Positions 19,946 through 30,469 are shown, counted from the stretch's first letter. The stretch: 64,000 nt of DNA from an uncultured Ignavibacteriota bacterium (GCA_903900335.1 CAIUMP010000061.1:1-64000); one strand, 5' to 3'. Made by a program: numbers and translations. The notes: generated by a model not told the origin, from the sequence alone.

Positions 19946-20008
19946 GGCAGCCAACCGGTACTCATTCACAGCATTATGGCGAATCTCTGATTCGCCCTCC
20001 GATACACT

Positions 20009-20368
20009 ATGCGAGCCACACAAATCAAAAGAGAAGCAGCGAACCAGGCCACCGGCGTACCTGGCGAGATCCTCGTCCAGTGGGATGATGGTCACAGTTC
20101 GCGTTATAGCCTTGCCTATCTGCGCGAAGAGTGTCCTTGTGCCGGATGCAAGGGGGAAGTGCTCTTCGGCAAAGTCTACCGCCCACCGACACTGAGCGTG
20201 TTCAAGCCCGGCATGAATGAACTCACCCAGTTGAAGCCAACTGGTGGGTACGGTGTGATGGCTTCATGGGGCGATGGGCACGATACAGGGATCTATTCCT
20301 GGGAGTACTTGCGAATGATTTGTCCGTGCGCTGAGTGTGTGGCGAAACGTCCTGCCCCTGTCGAATAG
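20009..20368 (+). CDS. DUF971 (GBBH-like N-terminal) domain protein
   Basis: ILVQWDDGHSSRYSLAYLREECPCAGC...YGVMASWGDGHDTGIYSWEYLRMICPC. Confidence 0.85.
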   Translation: MRATQIKREAANQATGVPGEILVQWDDGHSSRYSLAYLREECPCAGCKGEVLFGKVYRPPTLSVFKPGMNELTQLKPTGGYGVMASWGDGHDTGIYSWEYLRMICPCAECVAKRPAPVE

Positions 20369-20383
20369 CGAGAGGACAAAAAC

Positions 20384-20415
20384 AGAAGGGCATGATCCGA
20401 AGACCATGCCCTTCT
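20384..20415. terminator. Bidirectional terminator-like hairpin between convergent genes
   Basis: AGAAGGGCATG ... CATGCCCTTCT, 11-bp perfect stem between the DUF971 gene (+) and the T9SS gene (-). Confidence 0.6.
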
Positions 20416-20436
20416 TCCATGAGTGGGAAGACCAAC

Positions 20437-22482
20437 TCACCTACGGAGCACGATGGATTGCCACATGCTTCCCGTGCTTGTTTTGATCTCACAATTATAG
20501 AAGCCGTTTGGAAGTCCGGCGAGCGACAGCTCAACGGTGTGCTCACCGACGCCACATAGCCCAGCAGGGTACACGATCAACTCTCTACCAAGCAAATCGC
20601 GAACTGATAGCGCTACACTCTCCGAACGCTGGAGGGAGAAGTTAATAGTTGTGCTGTTTGTACAGGGATTCGGAAAATTCGTCAGAGAACCGGGTGTGAT
20701 ACCAGCCGCCTCAGCGACGCTACCCTTGGTCGAGGCTGGTGTCTTGAAGCTGAGAGCATTGCTCCACGGCCCATTGATCTGTCCTTGGATCGCCGCTCCC
20801 TTTGTTCGGGTGCCACTCTGGATAAGCGCGCGGGCTCGCCAGTAATACGTCGTGCTTCGCATCAATCCTGTGACGAACCGTGTGGTATCTGCCAGGCCCG
20901 CTGCATCCAGGAATGGTGTGTTGCTAAACGTGGAATCCGTACTCACTTCTAATTCGTACGAGATCGCATTCGCCACACTGCCCCAGCGGAGTGTTACGGT
21001 CGTGTCCAGGAGCGCTGTACCCGAGGGTGGCAACAGATTGAGCGGTGGCGTTAGCGTGGTGCCCGCGCCCTGACCCAACTGACCTACGTACATCGCAGTT
21101 GAACTCGCGGGGATGTTCAGCGTGATGCTTCCGAAGACGGCGGATGCTGGCCAGTTGAGGTTGGCCGAGCCTGCCGCATAAACCGCACCGCCCGGGGTGA
21201 CGCCTGTGAAGCACTCGTTTAGGCCGCCCGCTTCCCCCCAAATGACATTGGCATTGGAATCGACCTTCATAATGTACCCTACAGAGTACCCTCCTGTAGG
21301 CAGTGTGAATGACCGGAATGCAAAGGTTTGCGGATAGTAGCTTGAAAAATAGAGGTTCCCCGCGTCGTCCGTGTTGAGCGAGACTTCTATGAATGTCCCG
21401 TTGTCAATGACGTAAGCCCACTTGGCCGTGCCTGAAGGATCGAGCTTGGCCACATAACCTTTGGCGTTCGGCCCAGCGCCGAGATCGAGCGTTGAAGTCC
21501 CAATCGTGAGCGATCCTATGCCATTTCCAGAAAAATAGACGTTGCCATTCTTGTCGGCGGTCAGTCCGTAGAGTTGGTCGGTATTTGCATTGCCAAATAG
21601 CTTTGCCCAAATCACCGAGCCATCAGAGCCGAGCTTTGCGATCATATAATCGTTGCCACCGGCGGGAGTCAGCGAGAACGACCCCACAGTCGCCTTCGAA
21701 GGGACACCCCACGATACATAGACATTATCGGAGCCGTCAACGGTAAGTGTATGGAGGAGCCCCTTCGCTCCATTCAATTCCGACTGTATTTGTTTCCTCC
21801 AGATGAGATCTCCATTCGAGGCCCACTTCATCACAAACGGAGCGCAGGCTCCATAGATATTCCCGTGATGATCCATTGCGATGCTGACGGGGACGTTCAG
21901 CGCATTCTTACTAAGAGAAGTGCTAGTATCGCGGGCTTGCTTCCTGGCCATCGTGACAGTGCCTGTCGCGTTGTAATGGACCAGGTACGCTTCTGATCCA
22001 GGAATGCCGGGAAAGAGCGGCGGAGTTGTAAGCGTGTAAGAACCGAAGACGATGGTATCACCGAACCTGCCCGAAACGTAGAGTCCACCGCTTCCATCTG
22101 GAAGAATGTCCGTGACGGAAGCGGACGCAGGTGCGGTACATTCGCCAGGGTGCTTCGCCCAGACCACGTTTCCCTTCGCGTCGTAGCATGCCAGGAACTG
22201 GACGGCCGTGACCGTAGAGGCGCCTGCGACAGTCTGATTTCCAAAAGTGGCGCCTGTGCCAATGATCTGTCCCTGAATGAAACTTGTGCCGTTAGCATCC
22301 ACTTTGAGGTCGATCGGCGTCACGGTTGGGATATAGCCGGTTAGTAGGCCAGCAACAACTGACTGAGCCCATTGCCATGAAGGCGGGGTTTGAGCGCGGG
22401 AAGTTTGACTCAGCGTGACAGCACCGAACAGGACGGCGAAAATGATTCGAATAAGGCTTTTGGGAAGTAGTTGTGTACTCAT
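20437..22482 (-). CDS. Secreted SBBP-repeat-like protein with Fn3-like domain and T9SS C-terminal sorting domain
   Basis: Repeated WAK...G.V..SG motifs; NLLPPSGTALLDTTVTLRWGSVANAISYELEVSTD; C-term TNFPNPCTNSTTINFSLQRSESVALSVRDLLGRELI...LPNGFYNCEIKTSTGSMWQSIVLRR. Confidence 0.85.
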   Translation of the reverse strand: MSTQLLPKSLIRIIFAVLFGAVTLSQTSRAQTPPSWQWAQSVVAGLLTGYIPTVTPIDLKVDANGTSFIQGQIIGTGATFGNQTVAGASTVTAVQFLACYDAKGNVVWAKHPGECTAPASASVTDILPDGSGGLYVSGRFGDTIVFGSYTLTTPPLFPGIPGSEAYLVHYNATGTVTMARKQARDTSTSLSKNALNVPVSIAMDHHGNIYGACAPFVMKWASNGDLIWRKQIQSELNGAKGLLHTLTVDGSDNVYVSWGVPSKATVGSFSLTPAGGNDYMIAKLGSDGSVIWAKLFGNANTDQLYGLTADKNGNVYFSGNGIGSLTIGTSTLDLGAGPNAKGYVAKLDPSGTAKWAYVIDNGTFIEVSLNTDDAGNLYFSSYYPQTFAFRSFTLPTGGYSVGYIMKVDSNANVIWGEAGGLNECFTGVTPGGAVYAAGSANLNWPASAVFGSITLNIPASSTAMYVGQLGQGAGTTLTPPLNLLPPSGTALLDTTVTLRWGSVANAISYELEVSTDSTFSNTPFLDAAGLADTTRFVTGLMRSTTYYWRARALIQSGTRTKGAAIQGQINGPWSNALSFKTPASTKGSVAEAAGITPGSLTNFPNPCTNSTTINFSLQRSESVALSVRDLLGRELIVYPAGLCGVGEHTVELSLAGLPNGFYNCEIKTSTGSMWQSIVLRR

Positions 22483-22596
22483 GGTTGTGTTCTCATGGAA
22501 ATGACTATCAATAACTCAGTACAAATATGGCGATTCGACCCGGCAAAAAAAACCCGGAATAACCCGGATTCTTACTAATCGTCGTATTTTGCGCTC

Positions 22597-24033
22597 ATGA
22601 ATTACCTCAAAACCCTGCTGGATGTGCTTTCGCCGGAAGAGCTGGCACGGCTCGATGAACTGCATCTTCGCGGGAAAGAAGCGGAGATAATGCAGGCGCA
22701 CGTCGAGCACAGGCTGGGTGAATTGCCGGCGAAAGCAGCGATGATGCAATCGCTCCAGATCAGCGGCTCGCATCTCGACAAAGCCGTCTCGCTCTTGCTC
22801 CAAAAAGCTCTCCGACTCCTCGCCGGGGATTCCCCCAACCAGAAGTTCGCGTACCTCAACCGCAAACATCTCGATCTGCTGAATTTCCACGAGATGGCCA
22901 AGCAGGAGAAGGTGCTTTTGAAACAAGAAGATCCCGCAGCGCTTGCAGAGTATTTCAAACTCAAGTGCCAGATGCACTATCGCGCACAGTTTCCACACTT
23001 TCGGATCTCAGATGCTTTGGAGGCCGCGGAGAAGTACCTTCACTACCTTGAAAAACTCAATGCCAAAGAGGTAGTCGCGGAGCGCATTGTCATTTACTGC
23101 AGCGCTCTTTACCCCTACATCCATTTTGCGCTCGTTTCCAGAAGAGGATCCGCCATCGCCAAAGCGGAGATCCTCGGATATCTCACCACGTTTCAAGACG
23201 CACTCGATGATACCCAGGGCGCATCCAGGTCTCACTTCGGAGACAAGTGGTCAGAGGCATATTACCATTATCACAAAACGGCGAGTTACTTTGAATGGCG
23301 CTTCAATAACAATGTCGAAGGAAGCTTAGCACACTTAGAGAGCGCATTGGCATACTTTGAGAGGAACCCCGAGAGTTTCGCGGTTCATGACAAAGTCTTC
23401 CTCCTCCGTTCGAAAGCGGACATTTACTATGGCACGGGGGTCTACGATCAAGCATACCAACTTTACTCCTTGATCTACCTAGACCATTTCGACTCGATCC
23501 GCACAAACTTCTACCATCTTGATCATTTTGCTGAAAGTGCGATGTTGACAGGACACATGGAGCTGGCACAACGGCTAGTGGACGTGCATTACCATGGTTA
23601 CATTCAAAGCGAACACGAAACAATGTTTCCCTTTGCGGCTATTACGGTGGCGAAATTTCTCCTTCTTACGGGCAAACCTTCCGCGGCACTTACGATCATT
23701 CAACGCGCGATGCACTTCGTCGAGCGTCGGACGCTGACGGATTTAGAGATCGAGCTTCGAACGTTGGAGACTGCTGCATTTCTTCTGATGCACGAATGGA
23801 AGACAGTGGAGATGCTTTCGTCGAAGAACCTGAAGTATTTGGAAACGAAGAAGATCTCACTCAAGTCCGATCAGCGCGGCTGGTTCTTCCAATTGGCCAG
23901 TGCTATTTGCGACGAGCGAATCGTTCGGAAACAATTGACTGCCAGGCAGGAGTCAAAGCTGATGGACTTTAACCGCGCAGGGGCATCGGTCTATGGCAAG
24001 ATCCTGGAACTGGTTCGGACTAATCAGGCCTAA
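22597..24033 (+). CDS. Conserved hypothetical alpha-helical (TPR-like) cytosolic protein
   Basis: 478 aa, starts MNYLKTLLDVLSPEELARLDELHLRGKEAEIMQ; helical repeat composition; no signal peptide. Confidence 0.6.
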   Translation: MNYLKTLLDVLSPEELARLDELHLRGKEAEIMQAHVEHRLGELPAKAAMMQSLQISGSHLDKAVSLLLQKALRLLAGDSPNQKFAYLNRKHLDLLNFHEMAKQEKVLLKQEDPAALAEYFKLKCQMHYRAQFPHFRISDALEAAEKYLHYLEKLNAKEVVAERIVIYCSALYPYIHFALVSRRGSAIAKAEILGYLTTFQDALDDTQGASRSHFGDKWSEAYYHYHKTASYFEWRFNNNVEGSLAHLESALAYFERNPESFAVHDKVFLLRSKADIYYGTGVYDQAYQLYSLIYLDHFDSIRTNFYHLDHFAESAMLTGHMELAQRLVDVHYHGYIQSEHETMFPFAAITVAKFLLLTGKPSAALTIIQRAMHFVERRTLTDLEIELRTLETAAFLLMHEWKTVEMLSSKNLKYLETKKISLKSDQRGWFFQLASAICDERIVRKQLTARQESKLMDFNRAGASVYGKILELVRTNQA

Positions 24034-24144
24034 GAGGGATACCATGCAATTCCCTCTCGGTGGTGGAATGATGAGAAGGAGTTACACAAGGAAGGCGCAC
24101 TGCATCGAACGCACAATGGCGCCTGAGGTAATTTGAATAAGACT

Positions 24145-25110
24145 ATGGCCGATCGCATAACTCCGACTGTTATTAATGCCCAAAATCTTACCAGGAGATT
24201 TGGCTCATTCTCAGCAGTCGATGATATTTCCTTCTCTGTCGGGAAGGGAGAAATATTTGGGTTTCTGGGAGCGAATGGCTCGGGCAAATCCACTACGATC
24301 CGGATGCTCTGCGGCCTGCTGCAGTCGACAAGCGGGACGGCCACTGTCGCGGGCTTTGACATTAATAAGGAGCCAGAGCGGGTCAAAGAGCAGATCGGGT
24401 ATATGTCCCAGAAATTCTCGCTCTACGAGGATCTAAGTGTTGCAGAGAATATTCGCTTCTGGGGGGGGATCTACGGATTGACGGATGAGCAGCTTGCAGC
24501 CAAACACATCTGGGCGATCAACATCGCAGGTCTTGCTGGTCGAGAGCAAAGCCTGCCTCGCGACCTTCCCGGCGGCTTCAAGCAACGGCTTGCGCTGGCC
24601 TGCGCGATGCTCCATGAGCCAGCAGTAGTCTTTTTGGATGAGCCGACGGGCGGCGTCGATCCGATCATGCGCCGGAATTTCTGGGACCTGATCCGCTCGC
24701 TGGCTGAGCAAGGGACCACCGTCTTCGTGACAACGCACTATCTTGACGAAGCAGAGTATTGCAACAGGATCATGCTGATCCACGCTGGAAAGATCATCGC
24801 AGGAGGCAGCCCAGCGGAGCTAAAGACAAAATACATTACGAATCCTGTGATGGAGGTCGAGGCAGACCGAGTTATCGAAGCCATGAGTGCCCTCGAAGCA
24901 GACCCCAGGGTAGCAGAGACCTCGGTGTTCGGGACCTTCTTACATGTGAGCGTGGGGCCTGGCTTTGATGCTGAGGAGGTGATCCGGACGGGCTTATCGA
25001 AGCATGTAATTCAGGTCATCCGCATCGAGCGGATCGTGCCGTCGCTGGAGGACGTGTTCATACACCTGATCGATCTGCAAGGAAAGGACGCGCTGGAAGC
25101 GGTCAGATGA
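24145..25110 (+). CDS. ABC transporter ATP-binding protein (ABC-2/YbhF-like multidrug class)
   Basis: Walker A GANGSGKST, SQKFSLYEDLSVAENI, signature-region LPGGFKQRLALACAMLHEPAVVFLDEPTGGVDP. Confidence 0.93.
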   Translation: MADRITPTVINAQNLTRRFGSFSAVDDISFSVGKGEIFGFLGANGSGKSTTIRMLCGLLQSTSGTATVAGFDINKEPERVKEQIGYMSQKFSLYEDLSVAENIRFWGGIYGLTDEQLAAKHIWAINIAGLAGREQSLPRDLPGGFKQRLALACAMLHEPAVVFLDEPTGGVDPIMRRNFWDLIRSLAEQGTTVFVTTHYLDEAEYCNRIMLIHAGKIIAGGSPAELKTKYITNPVMEVEADRVIEAMSALEADPRVAETSVFGTFLHVSVGPGFDAEEVIRTGLSKHVIQVIRIERIVPSLEDVFIHLIDLQGKDALEAVR

Positions 25111-25639
25111 GTGGGAGCAGTTCCGATAGATCCTTCAGGATAGCAGTCGCTTCAGGAATATCCTCGGTGTTGTCGGTGATGAGAAAAGCCGTCTTCGTAC
25201 CGGCCCGCTTCCCAGCTTCGATGTCAGATGTTGAGTCCCCTACCATCCAGCTTTGACGGAGATCGATGTTCCACTTTTGCGCTGCCTCGAATAACATAGC
25301 AGGAGCCGGCTTGCGGCGTCCATTCGAGTCGTCGATATCCGTTGCAGTGAAGATGTCATCAAACACTGCCCCTGATTCGCGAAGCAAAAGGGATTGCAGA
25401 TTGGTATGGATGCTTTCCAAGTCGGCCTCGCTCATTAGGCCGAGCCCAACACCCCGCTGATTGGTAATTATGATAGCGAGGAAATCACGTCGCTTAACTT
25501 CACGAAGAACCGATGCGATCTCCGGAGTAAGCTGAAGCTCTGACCACTGTCGAACATACCCGCCAACGATGCGCGTGTTGATCACGCCGTCGCGATCAAA
25601 GAATATCGCTCGACGCTTGTGATCGTTCTCAGTAGGCAT
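25103..25639 (-). CDS. HAD-IIIA phosphatase (GmhB/HisB-N-like)
   Basis: RRAIFFDRDGVINTRIVGGYVRQWSELQLTPEIASVLRE...NQRGVGLGLMSEADL...WMVGDSTSDIEAGKRAGTKTAFL. Confidence 0.88.
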   Translation of the reverse strand: MPTENDHKRRAIFFDRDGVINTRIVGGYVRQWSELQLTPEIASVLREVKRRDFLAIIITNQRGVGLGLMSEADLESIHTNLQSLLLRESGAVFDDIFTATDIDDSNGRRKPAPAMLFEAAQKWNIDLRQSWMVGDSTSDIEAGKRAGTKTAFLITDNTEDIPEATAILKDLSELLPLI

Positions 25640-27248
25640 TCTTATCGCCCCGGACAAGGTGGACGGCTGTGCGAGCAATAATGGAAATGTCGAGGAGGAA
25701 GGACCAATGCTCGATATAGTATAGATCGTGCTCAATTCGATGCTGCATCGAATCATGATCTGTCGTAGCACCGCGATAGCCGTTGATCTGCGCCCAACCC
25801 GTGACCCCTGGCTTCACAAAGTGCCGCACCATGTATTGTGCAATGATATTGCGATAATCCTCTGTGTGCTTAAGCATGTGCGGCCTTGGTCCCACAACGG
25901 ACATGTCGCCTTTGAGCACATTCCAGAACTGCGGTAACTCATCAAGACTGGTTCGGCGAAGCAACCGCCCGACGCTCGTCTGGCGTGGGTCGTTCTTGGT
26001 GGCCTGTAACGAGTCGGCAGAATCCCGGTCTTCGCGCATTGTCCGAAACTTGTAACAAACGAATGTTCTCCCATCCTCTCCGGTGCGGGGTTGACGGAAG
26101 AAGATCGGCCCACGGGAAGTGAGCTTGATGGCGATCGCGCTGATGAGGGTCACAATGGGAAATACTGCTATCAGAACAAGCAAACTAAAAGCAACGTCCA
26201 GTATTCGCTTAAGCAGGCGATTCGACCATAGATCCAAAGGTGCCTCACGCATTCGCACGATGGAGAACTCGCCAACCTGTTCGATCGTCCGAGGACGTTC
26301 AAGTATAGGGAATTCACCCGGTATAAGCGCAACACGGATGCAGCGGTTCTCACACTCGCTAACTAATCTGCTAATGGAGGCTTCGCTCGCGGTTGGCAGT
26401 GCAATGATCACTTCATCCACCGTCTCACGGCTGGCGACACGGTCCAGATCCAGGATCTTGCCGAGAACCATCGCCCGCACACCGCTTTGGCTTGCATCGT
26501 CATCTAAGAACCCGATCACACTGTAACCGTACTCCGGGTTTGTCGCGACCGTGTGATAAAAATTTTCGCCGATGACTCCTGCCCCAATGATGAGCACGTT
26601 CTTTCTGGGTGCCTTTTGGTGGCGGACTGTTGCGGCAGTGGACTCAATGACAATGCGGAATAATACTAGCACGACCGGGATCGCCACCAGAAAATAACCA
26701 AGGAAGAGTCGCGAATAGAAGTTGTACCCGCCTCGTGCTACGACACACAGCAGCAAACTACCTGCTAGCAGCAGCCCGGCCTTGGCAACCGCTCGCACTT
26801 CATCCAGACTGCCGACAGTACGTTCGTTCGCGACTCGTGGCGAGGAATAGAGCCGCAGTGTAACAGCGATGACAATCCAGAGGAGATTCATAAAGAATTC
26901 CAACTCCGGATAGATGGACCAGGGCGCGCCGTGCAGACGTTCGTTGCTTGCGGGAAAGATCGCCCCGAATCGGAATGCAAGCATCACGTGGAACAGCACG
27001 TTCAGAAGAACGATGTCACCAGCAAATTGCAAGCCACCTTTACGTGGCAATTGCGGCATCGGGCCAGAATGCTTTACATTCGGCGAGGGAGTTGCAGGGG
27101 GTACTCGCAGCGGCTCAGGGGTGACTACAGCGCTTGGTCCACTTCGCAAAGTCAGAATGGAATCGGAATGTCCTACGGGAGAGCTCTCCTTTGGGGATAC
27201 TCCCCGAAAGAGTTTGCTCTGCAGAACCGAAATTCCTTGCCGATTCAT
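25629..27248 (-). CDS. Undecaprenyl-phosphate sugar phosphotransferase (exopolysaccharide polyprenyl glycosylphosphotransferase)
   Basis: NVLIIGAGVIGENFYHTVATNPEYGYSVIGFLDDD; KRILDVAFSLLVLIAVFP...FYKFRTMRED-like VCYKFRTMREDRDS; RRTSLDELPQFWNVLKGDMSVVGPRPHM. Confidence 0.95.
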   Translation of the reverse strand: MNRQGISVLQSKLFRGVSPKESSPVGHSDSILTLRSGPSAVVTPEPLRVPPATPSPNVKHSGPMPQLPRKGGLQFAGDIVLLNVLFHVMLAFRFGAIFPASNERLHGAPWSIYPELEFFMNLLWIVIAVTLRLYSSPRVANERTVGSLDEVRAVAKAGLLLAGSLLLCVVARGGYNFYSRLFLGYFLVAIPVVLVLFRIVIESTAATVRHQKAPRKNVLIIGAGVIGENFYHTVATNPEYGYSVIGFLDDDASQSGVRAMVLGKILDLDRVASRETVDEVIIALPTASEASISRLVSECENRCIRVALIPGEFPILERPRTIEQVGEFSIVRMREAPLDLWSNRLLKRILDVAFSLLVLIAVFPIVTLISAIAIKLTSRGPIFFRQPRTGEDGRTFVCYKFRTMREDRDSADSLQATKNDPRQTSVGRLLRRTSLDELPQFWNVLKGDMSVVGPRPHMLKHTEDYRNIIAQYMVRHFVKPGVTGWAQINGYRGATTDHDSMQHRIEHDLYYIEHWSFLLDISIIARTAVHLVRGDKNAY

Positions 27249-27250
27249 CG

Positions 27251-28690
27251 TTAGGAGCTTGCCTGCTGTCGAGTCATTGAGGACGTAACACCTGCCGTTG
27301 TGGCATTGTCAAAGAATCCTGGTACGGTCTCTTGTATGAGCACATCGAGTGTACGGAAGACATGCTCCCAGGTGTAGCGCTCCTCGATGAGTTCGCGTGC
27401 ATTTCGCGCGAGCCGTAATGCCTTGTCATCATTCTTGAGCAGCGAAAGAGTCGCCTCGATGATTTCTTGGTCTGTCGTCCGGATGAGCGCGTTCACGTTG
27501 TCTTCCATACCCTCGATGCCGGAGGCACCTACGGGGGTTGTAACGATCGGCGTGCCCATTGCCATTGCCTCCAGAAGTTTATTCTGGATTCCTGCACCGA
27601 CCGTCTGAGCATGAACAAGCACTTTGCAGCTTCGCAGAAAGGGCCGAATATCTTTAACGTCTGGATGAAGTTCAGCACCGGGGGTGCGCTCCACAAGTTT
27701 TATCAGCTCTTTCCCGGGTGATTTACCGATGATAGCGAGCTTCGTTCTCGGCGAGACTTCTCGGATCTTGGGATAGATATTTTTGAGAAGCCGCTTCGCC
27801 ATTAGAATATTGTGGTATGTCCCGAGGTGGCCAAAGAAGATCAATTTGTCTTCCCGCTCACCAGCGCAGAAGTCATAATCTGTTAGTGCGACCCCATTCG
27901 ATAAGATCGATGTTTGGAGTTCGGGATCGGCCAAGCGAATACGCCGCTCGTCAACTTTTGACACAAACGTTATCCTGGAGAAGCCCTCTCCCATCGCTTG
28001 AGGCTCGTACGCGCGAAGTCTTTCTGCATCTATCTTCCGCACGATATACTGCAGATGGTCCACAAGACCTCGGAAGATGGTGAACCGCTCCGTAGCGCGC
28101 TCTTCCAGGATCACCCTGGCATCTTCGGCGATCAAAAGCTTCGGCGTTGCAGTGTGTTCGCGAACGAATTTCGCCGTGCGCAAGAAAAAGCAGAGAATCA
28201 GGTCATACGTATTTTTTGCAAGAGCCGCGTCCACGGCCTCTTGCATGGACTCGTCATTGTAGTAGGCGAACTCTATCGGCAGATTGGTCGGAAGGCTTTT
28301 CAAAATGCGCCCTGCCGCTTTACGACGGTTGAATGGCAGCACATGAACACTCGCAAAAGCTTCGAGCTCGGGGAGTGTTTCCGGTGTAGCAGAATCTGCC
28401 TCATCCAGGGCGATGAGATCGACATCGGCCAGACTGGAGAGATGCCGGATCAGATGATACGCCTTGATCCTATCTCCCCCGATCAACGGGAATGGGAAGC
28501 GATAGGATAGGAACAGCACTCGCGGGCGGCGTCCACTTGCCTCGTCGCCGGTTCGGCCGCTTCCACTATGGTGCATTGGGGAGTGCGTCGTCGCACTTCT
28601 GAGTGACTTAGACGAATCGGACTCATCCTTCAAGTTCAGAGGTGCAGTCACCAACGGAGATTTGTCCTGTTTGCTTCGAGCAGAGATCAT
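27251..28690 (-). CDS. Glycosyltransferase (GT4-like)
   Basis: PRVLFLSYRFPFPLIGGDRIKAYHLIRHLSS; LIFFGHLGTYHN; LLEAMAMGTPIVTTPVGASGIEG. Confidence 0.9.
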   Translation of the reverse strand: MISARSKQDKSPLVTAPLNLKDESDSSKSLRSATTHSPMHHSGSGRTGDEASGRRPRVLFLSYRFPFPLIGGDRIKAYHLIRHLSSLADVDLIALDEADSATPETLPELEAFASVHVLPFNRRKAAGRILKSLPTNLPIEFAYYNDESMQEAVDAALAKNTYDLILCFFLRTAKFVREHTATPKLLIAEDARVILEERATERFTIFRGLVDHLQYIVRKIDAERLRAYEPQAMGEGFSRITFVSKVDERRIRLADPELQTSILSNGVALTDYDFCAGEREDKLIFFGHLGTYHNILMAKRLLKNIYPKIREVSPRTKLAIIGKSPGKELIKLVERTPGAELHPDVKDIRPFLRSCKVLVHAQTVGAGIQNKLLEAMAMGTPIVTTPVGASGIEGMEDNVNALIRTTDQEIIEATLSLLKNDDKALRLARNARELIEERYTWEHVFRTLDVLIQETVPGFFDNATTAGVTSSMTRQQASS

Positions 28691-28901
28691 TCGTGTCCTA
28701 TTCGTATGCGTTCCTTCAGTTTGCCTCCGATGAACCGGAAGCTATTATCACGGTCTAATTAGCACGCTTACGGATGTCGTGCCCGGCTGGCTCCGTAACA
28801 TCCGAAGGACTGTGTACTAATATGAACCGAGTGATGAAGAAAGGTAACAGGTAATAATCCATCCACCTTTCCTATCGCCAACGGGAGTCCCATAGTAAGT
28901 C

Positions 28902-28955
28902 GGCTAAAACTTATATTCAGCCAAGATTCTTCCCGGAATCTTGATTCTTTTAGCC
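28902..28955. other. Two-tier stem-loop in a 653-bp intergenic region
   Basis: Outer GGCTAAAA (28902-28909) / TTTTAGCC (28948-28955); inner CAAGATTC (28922-28929) / GAATCTTG (28936-28943). Confidence 0.5.
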
Positions 28956-29343
28956 TCCAGGCTGTGCAGTTTCAGCAATGTTGGATCCTGATCGTGGGCA
29001 ATGAGAACACCTCAATTCTCACGTCCCATCTGGCGACCGAGAGAAGGATGCAATCTTGCTTGATTCGGGGCGATTGGGGCAATCCCATGGCTACAAAATT
29101 ACGATTTTTAGTGAGGATTTCCAAGATAGGGACAGATTTATGACCTGTTTTCTAGGGGAATGGGCAGTTGTAAGGAGGCAATCAACGGAGGCGCGTCAGA
29201 TTTGGGCTCGTCGCGGGAGTAGACTCGAATCAGGTACAACTAAATTCCGGGTTAAACCTGTTGACGGTTGTCGAACACGAAGTTAAAGCGATACTTCTTT
29301 GCGTCAACCTTCGGAATGACGTTTTTCAACCTTCAACGTACGA

Positions 29344-29619
29344 ATGACCCACGAAGAGATATTTGAAGAGCTAAAAGGCCTCGCGAGCGAGCTTGGCATA
29401 AAAGTCCGGTTCGAGAACGGTAATTTCGATGGTGGCTATTGCCTATTGCGCGAGGAGCGCTTGCTCGTCCTCAACCGCCGCTCGACCGTACCAAAGAAGA
29501 TCCGCACGCTCTCTCAAGGCCTCACCGAATACGGCCTCGGAGATATTTTCATTCGGCCCGCACTCCGCGAAGCCATCGAGGACGAACTTGCAAAGGTAAT
29601 GAAGGAAGCTGCGGCGTGA
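29344..29619 (+). CDS. Small conserved hypothetical protein
   Basis: MTHEEIFEELKGLASELGIKVRFENGNFDGGYCLLREERLLVLNRRS; 91 aa, plausible folded domain. Confidence 0.6.
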   Translation: MTHEEIFEELKGLASELGIKVRFENGNFDGGYCLLREERLLVLNRRSTVPKKIRTLSQGLTEYGLGDIFIRPALREAIEDELAKVMKEAAA

Positions 29620-29689
29620 TTCACACCACCATGAGCGAGAACACATCTCACCTTCTTCATCATTCATCATTTCTAATTCATAATTTCCC

Positions 29690-30469
29690 TTGCGCGTAAC
29701 CCTCCTCGGCACCGGCACATCGACAGGCGTTCCTATGATCGCCTGTCATTGCAGGATATGCCGCTCGACCGACCCGAGGGATAAACGGCTCCGCGTGAGC
29801 GCACTGATCGAGAATGGCAAGGACAATATCCTCATCGACACCAGCGCCGACTTCCGGCAGCAGATGCTCTCGCAACAGGTCACGCACCTCGAAGCTATTC
29901 TTTACACGCACAAACATTACGATCACATCGCCGGCTTTGATGATCTCCGCGCGTTTCAGTTTCTGAATAAGAAGTCGCCACTCTGTTACGCCACGCTGGA
30001 GACGACAGATTACATCCGCAAGACGTTTGACTATGCCTTCGGTGCAGCGATCCAATCCGGTGGCGGGCTTCCGAAGATTCCATTCAGAGTCATTGATGAG
30101 AAACCATTCAAGGCCTGCGGACTGGAAGTTATCCCGATACCATTGATGCACGGGCTCATGCCTATCCTCGGTTTCCGCATCGGTGGTTTCGCCTATCTCA
30201 CCGATTGCAGCGCAATTCCCGAAGCGTCCTTTCCTTTGCTGGAAGGGCTCGACACGCTGATCTTAGACGGCCTTCGTTTCAAACCACACTCTACGCACTT
30301 CACCATCGAAGAAGCCATTGCAAACGCAGAACGCATTGCGCCGCGAGTTACCTATCTGACGCACATGAACCACGATGTACTGCACGAGGAGACGGAGTTG
30401 GCCTTGCCCGCGCATGTAAGGTTGGGGTTTGATGGATTGAGCTTTGAATTAGAAGGTATTTGCCAATGA
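29690..30469 (+). CDS. MBL-fold metallohydrolase (PhnP-like)
   Basis: TTG start; LLGTGTSTGVPMIACHCRICRS; YTHKHYDHIAGFDDLR. Confidence 0.9.
   Translation: MRVTLLGTGTSTGVPMIACHCRICRSTDPRDKRLRVSALIENGKDNILIDTSADFRQQMLSQQVTHLEAILYTHKHYDHIAGFDDLRAFQFLNKKSPLCYATLETTDYIRKTFDYAFGAAIQSGGGLPKIPFRVIDEKPFKACGLEVIPIPLMHGLMPILGFRIGGFAYLTDCSAIPEASFPLLEGLDTLILDGLRFKPHSTHFTIEEAIANAERIAPRVTYLTHMNHDVLHEETELALPAHVRLGFDGLSFELEGICQ

Noticed and set aside
29056-29286. 76-aa ORF and a GGGACAGATTTAT motif hinting at a REP-associated transposon remnant
   Set aside because: No transposase motif, no second terminal copy of the motif found in the window; insufficient support.
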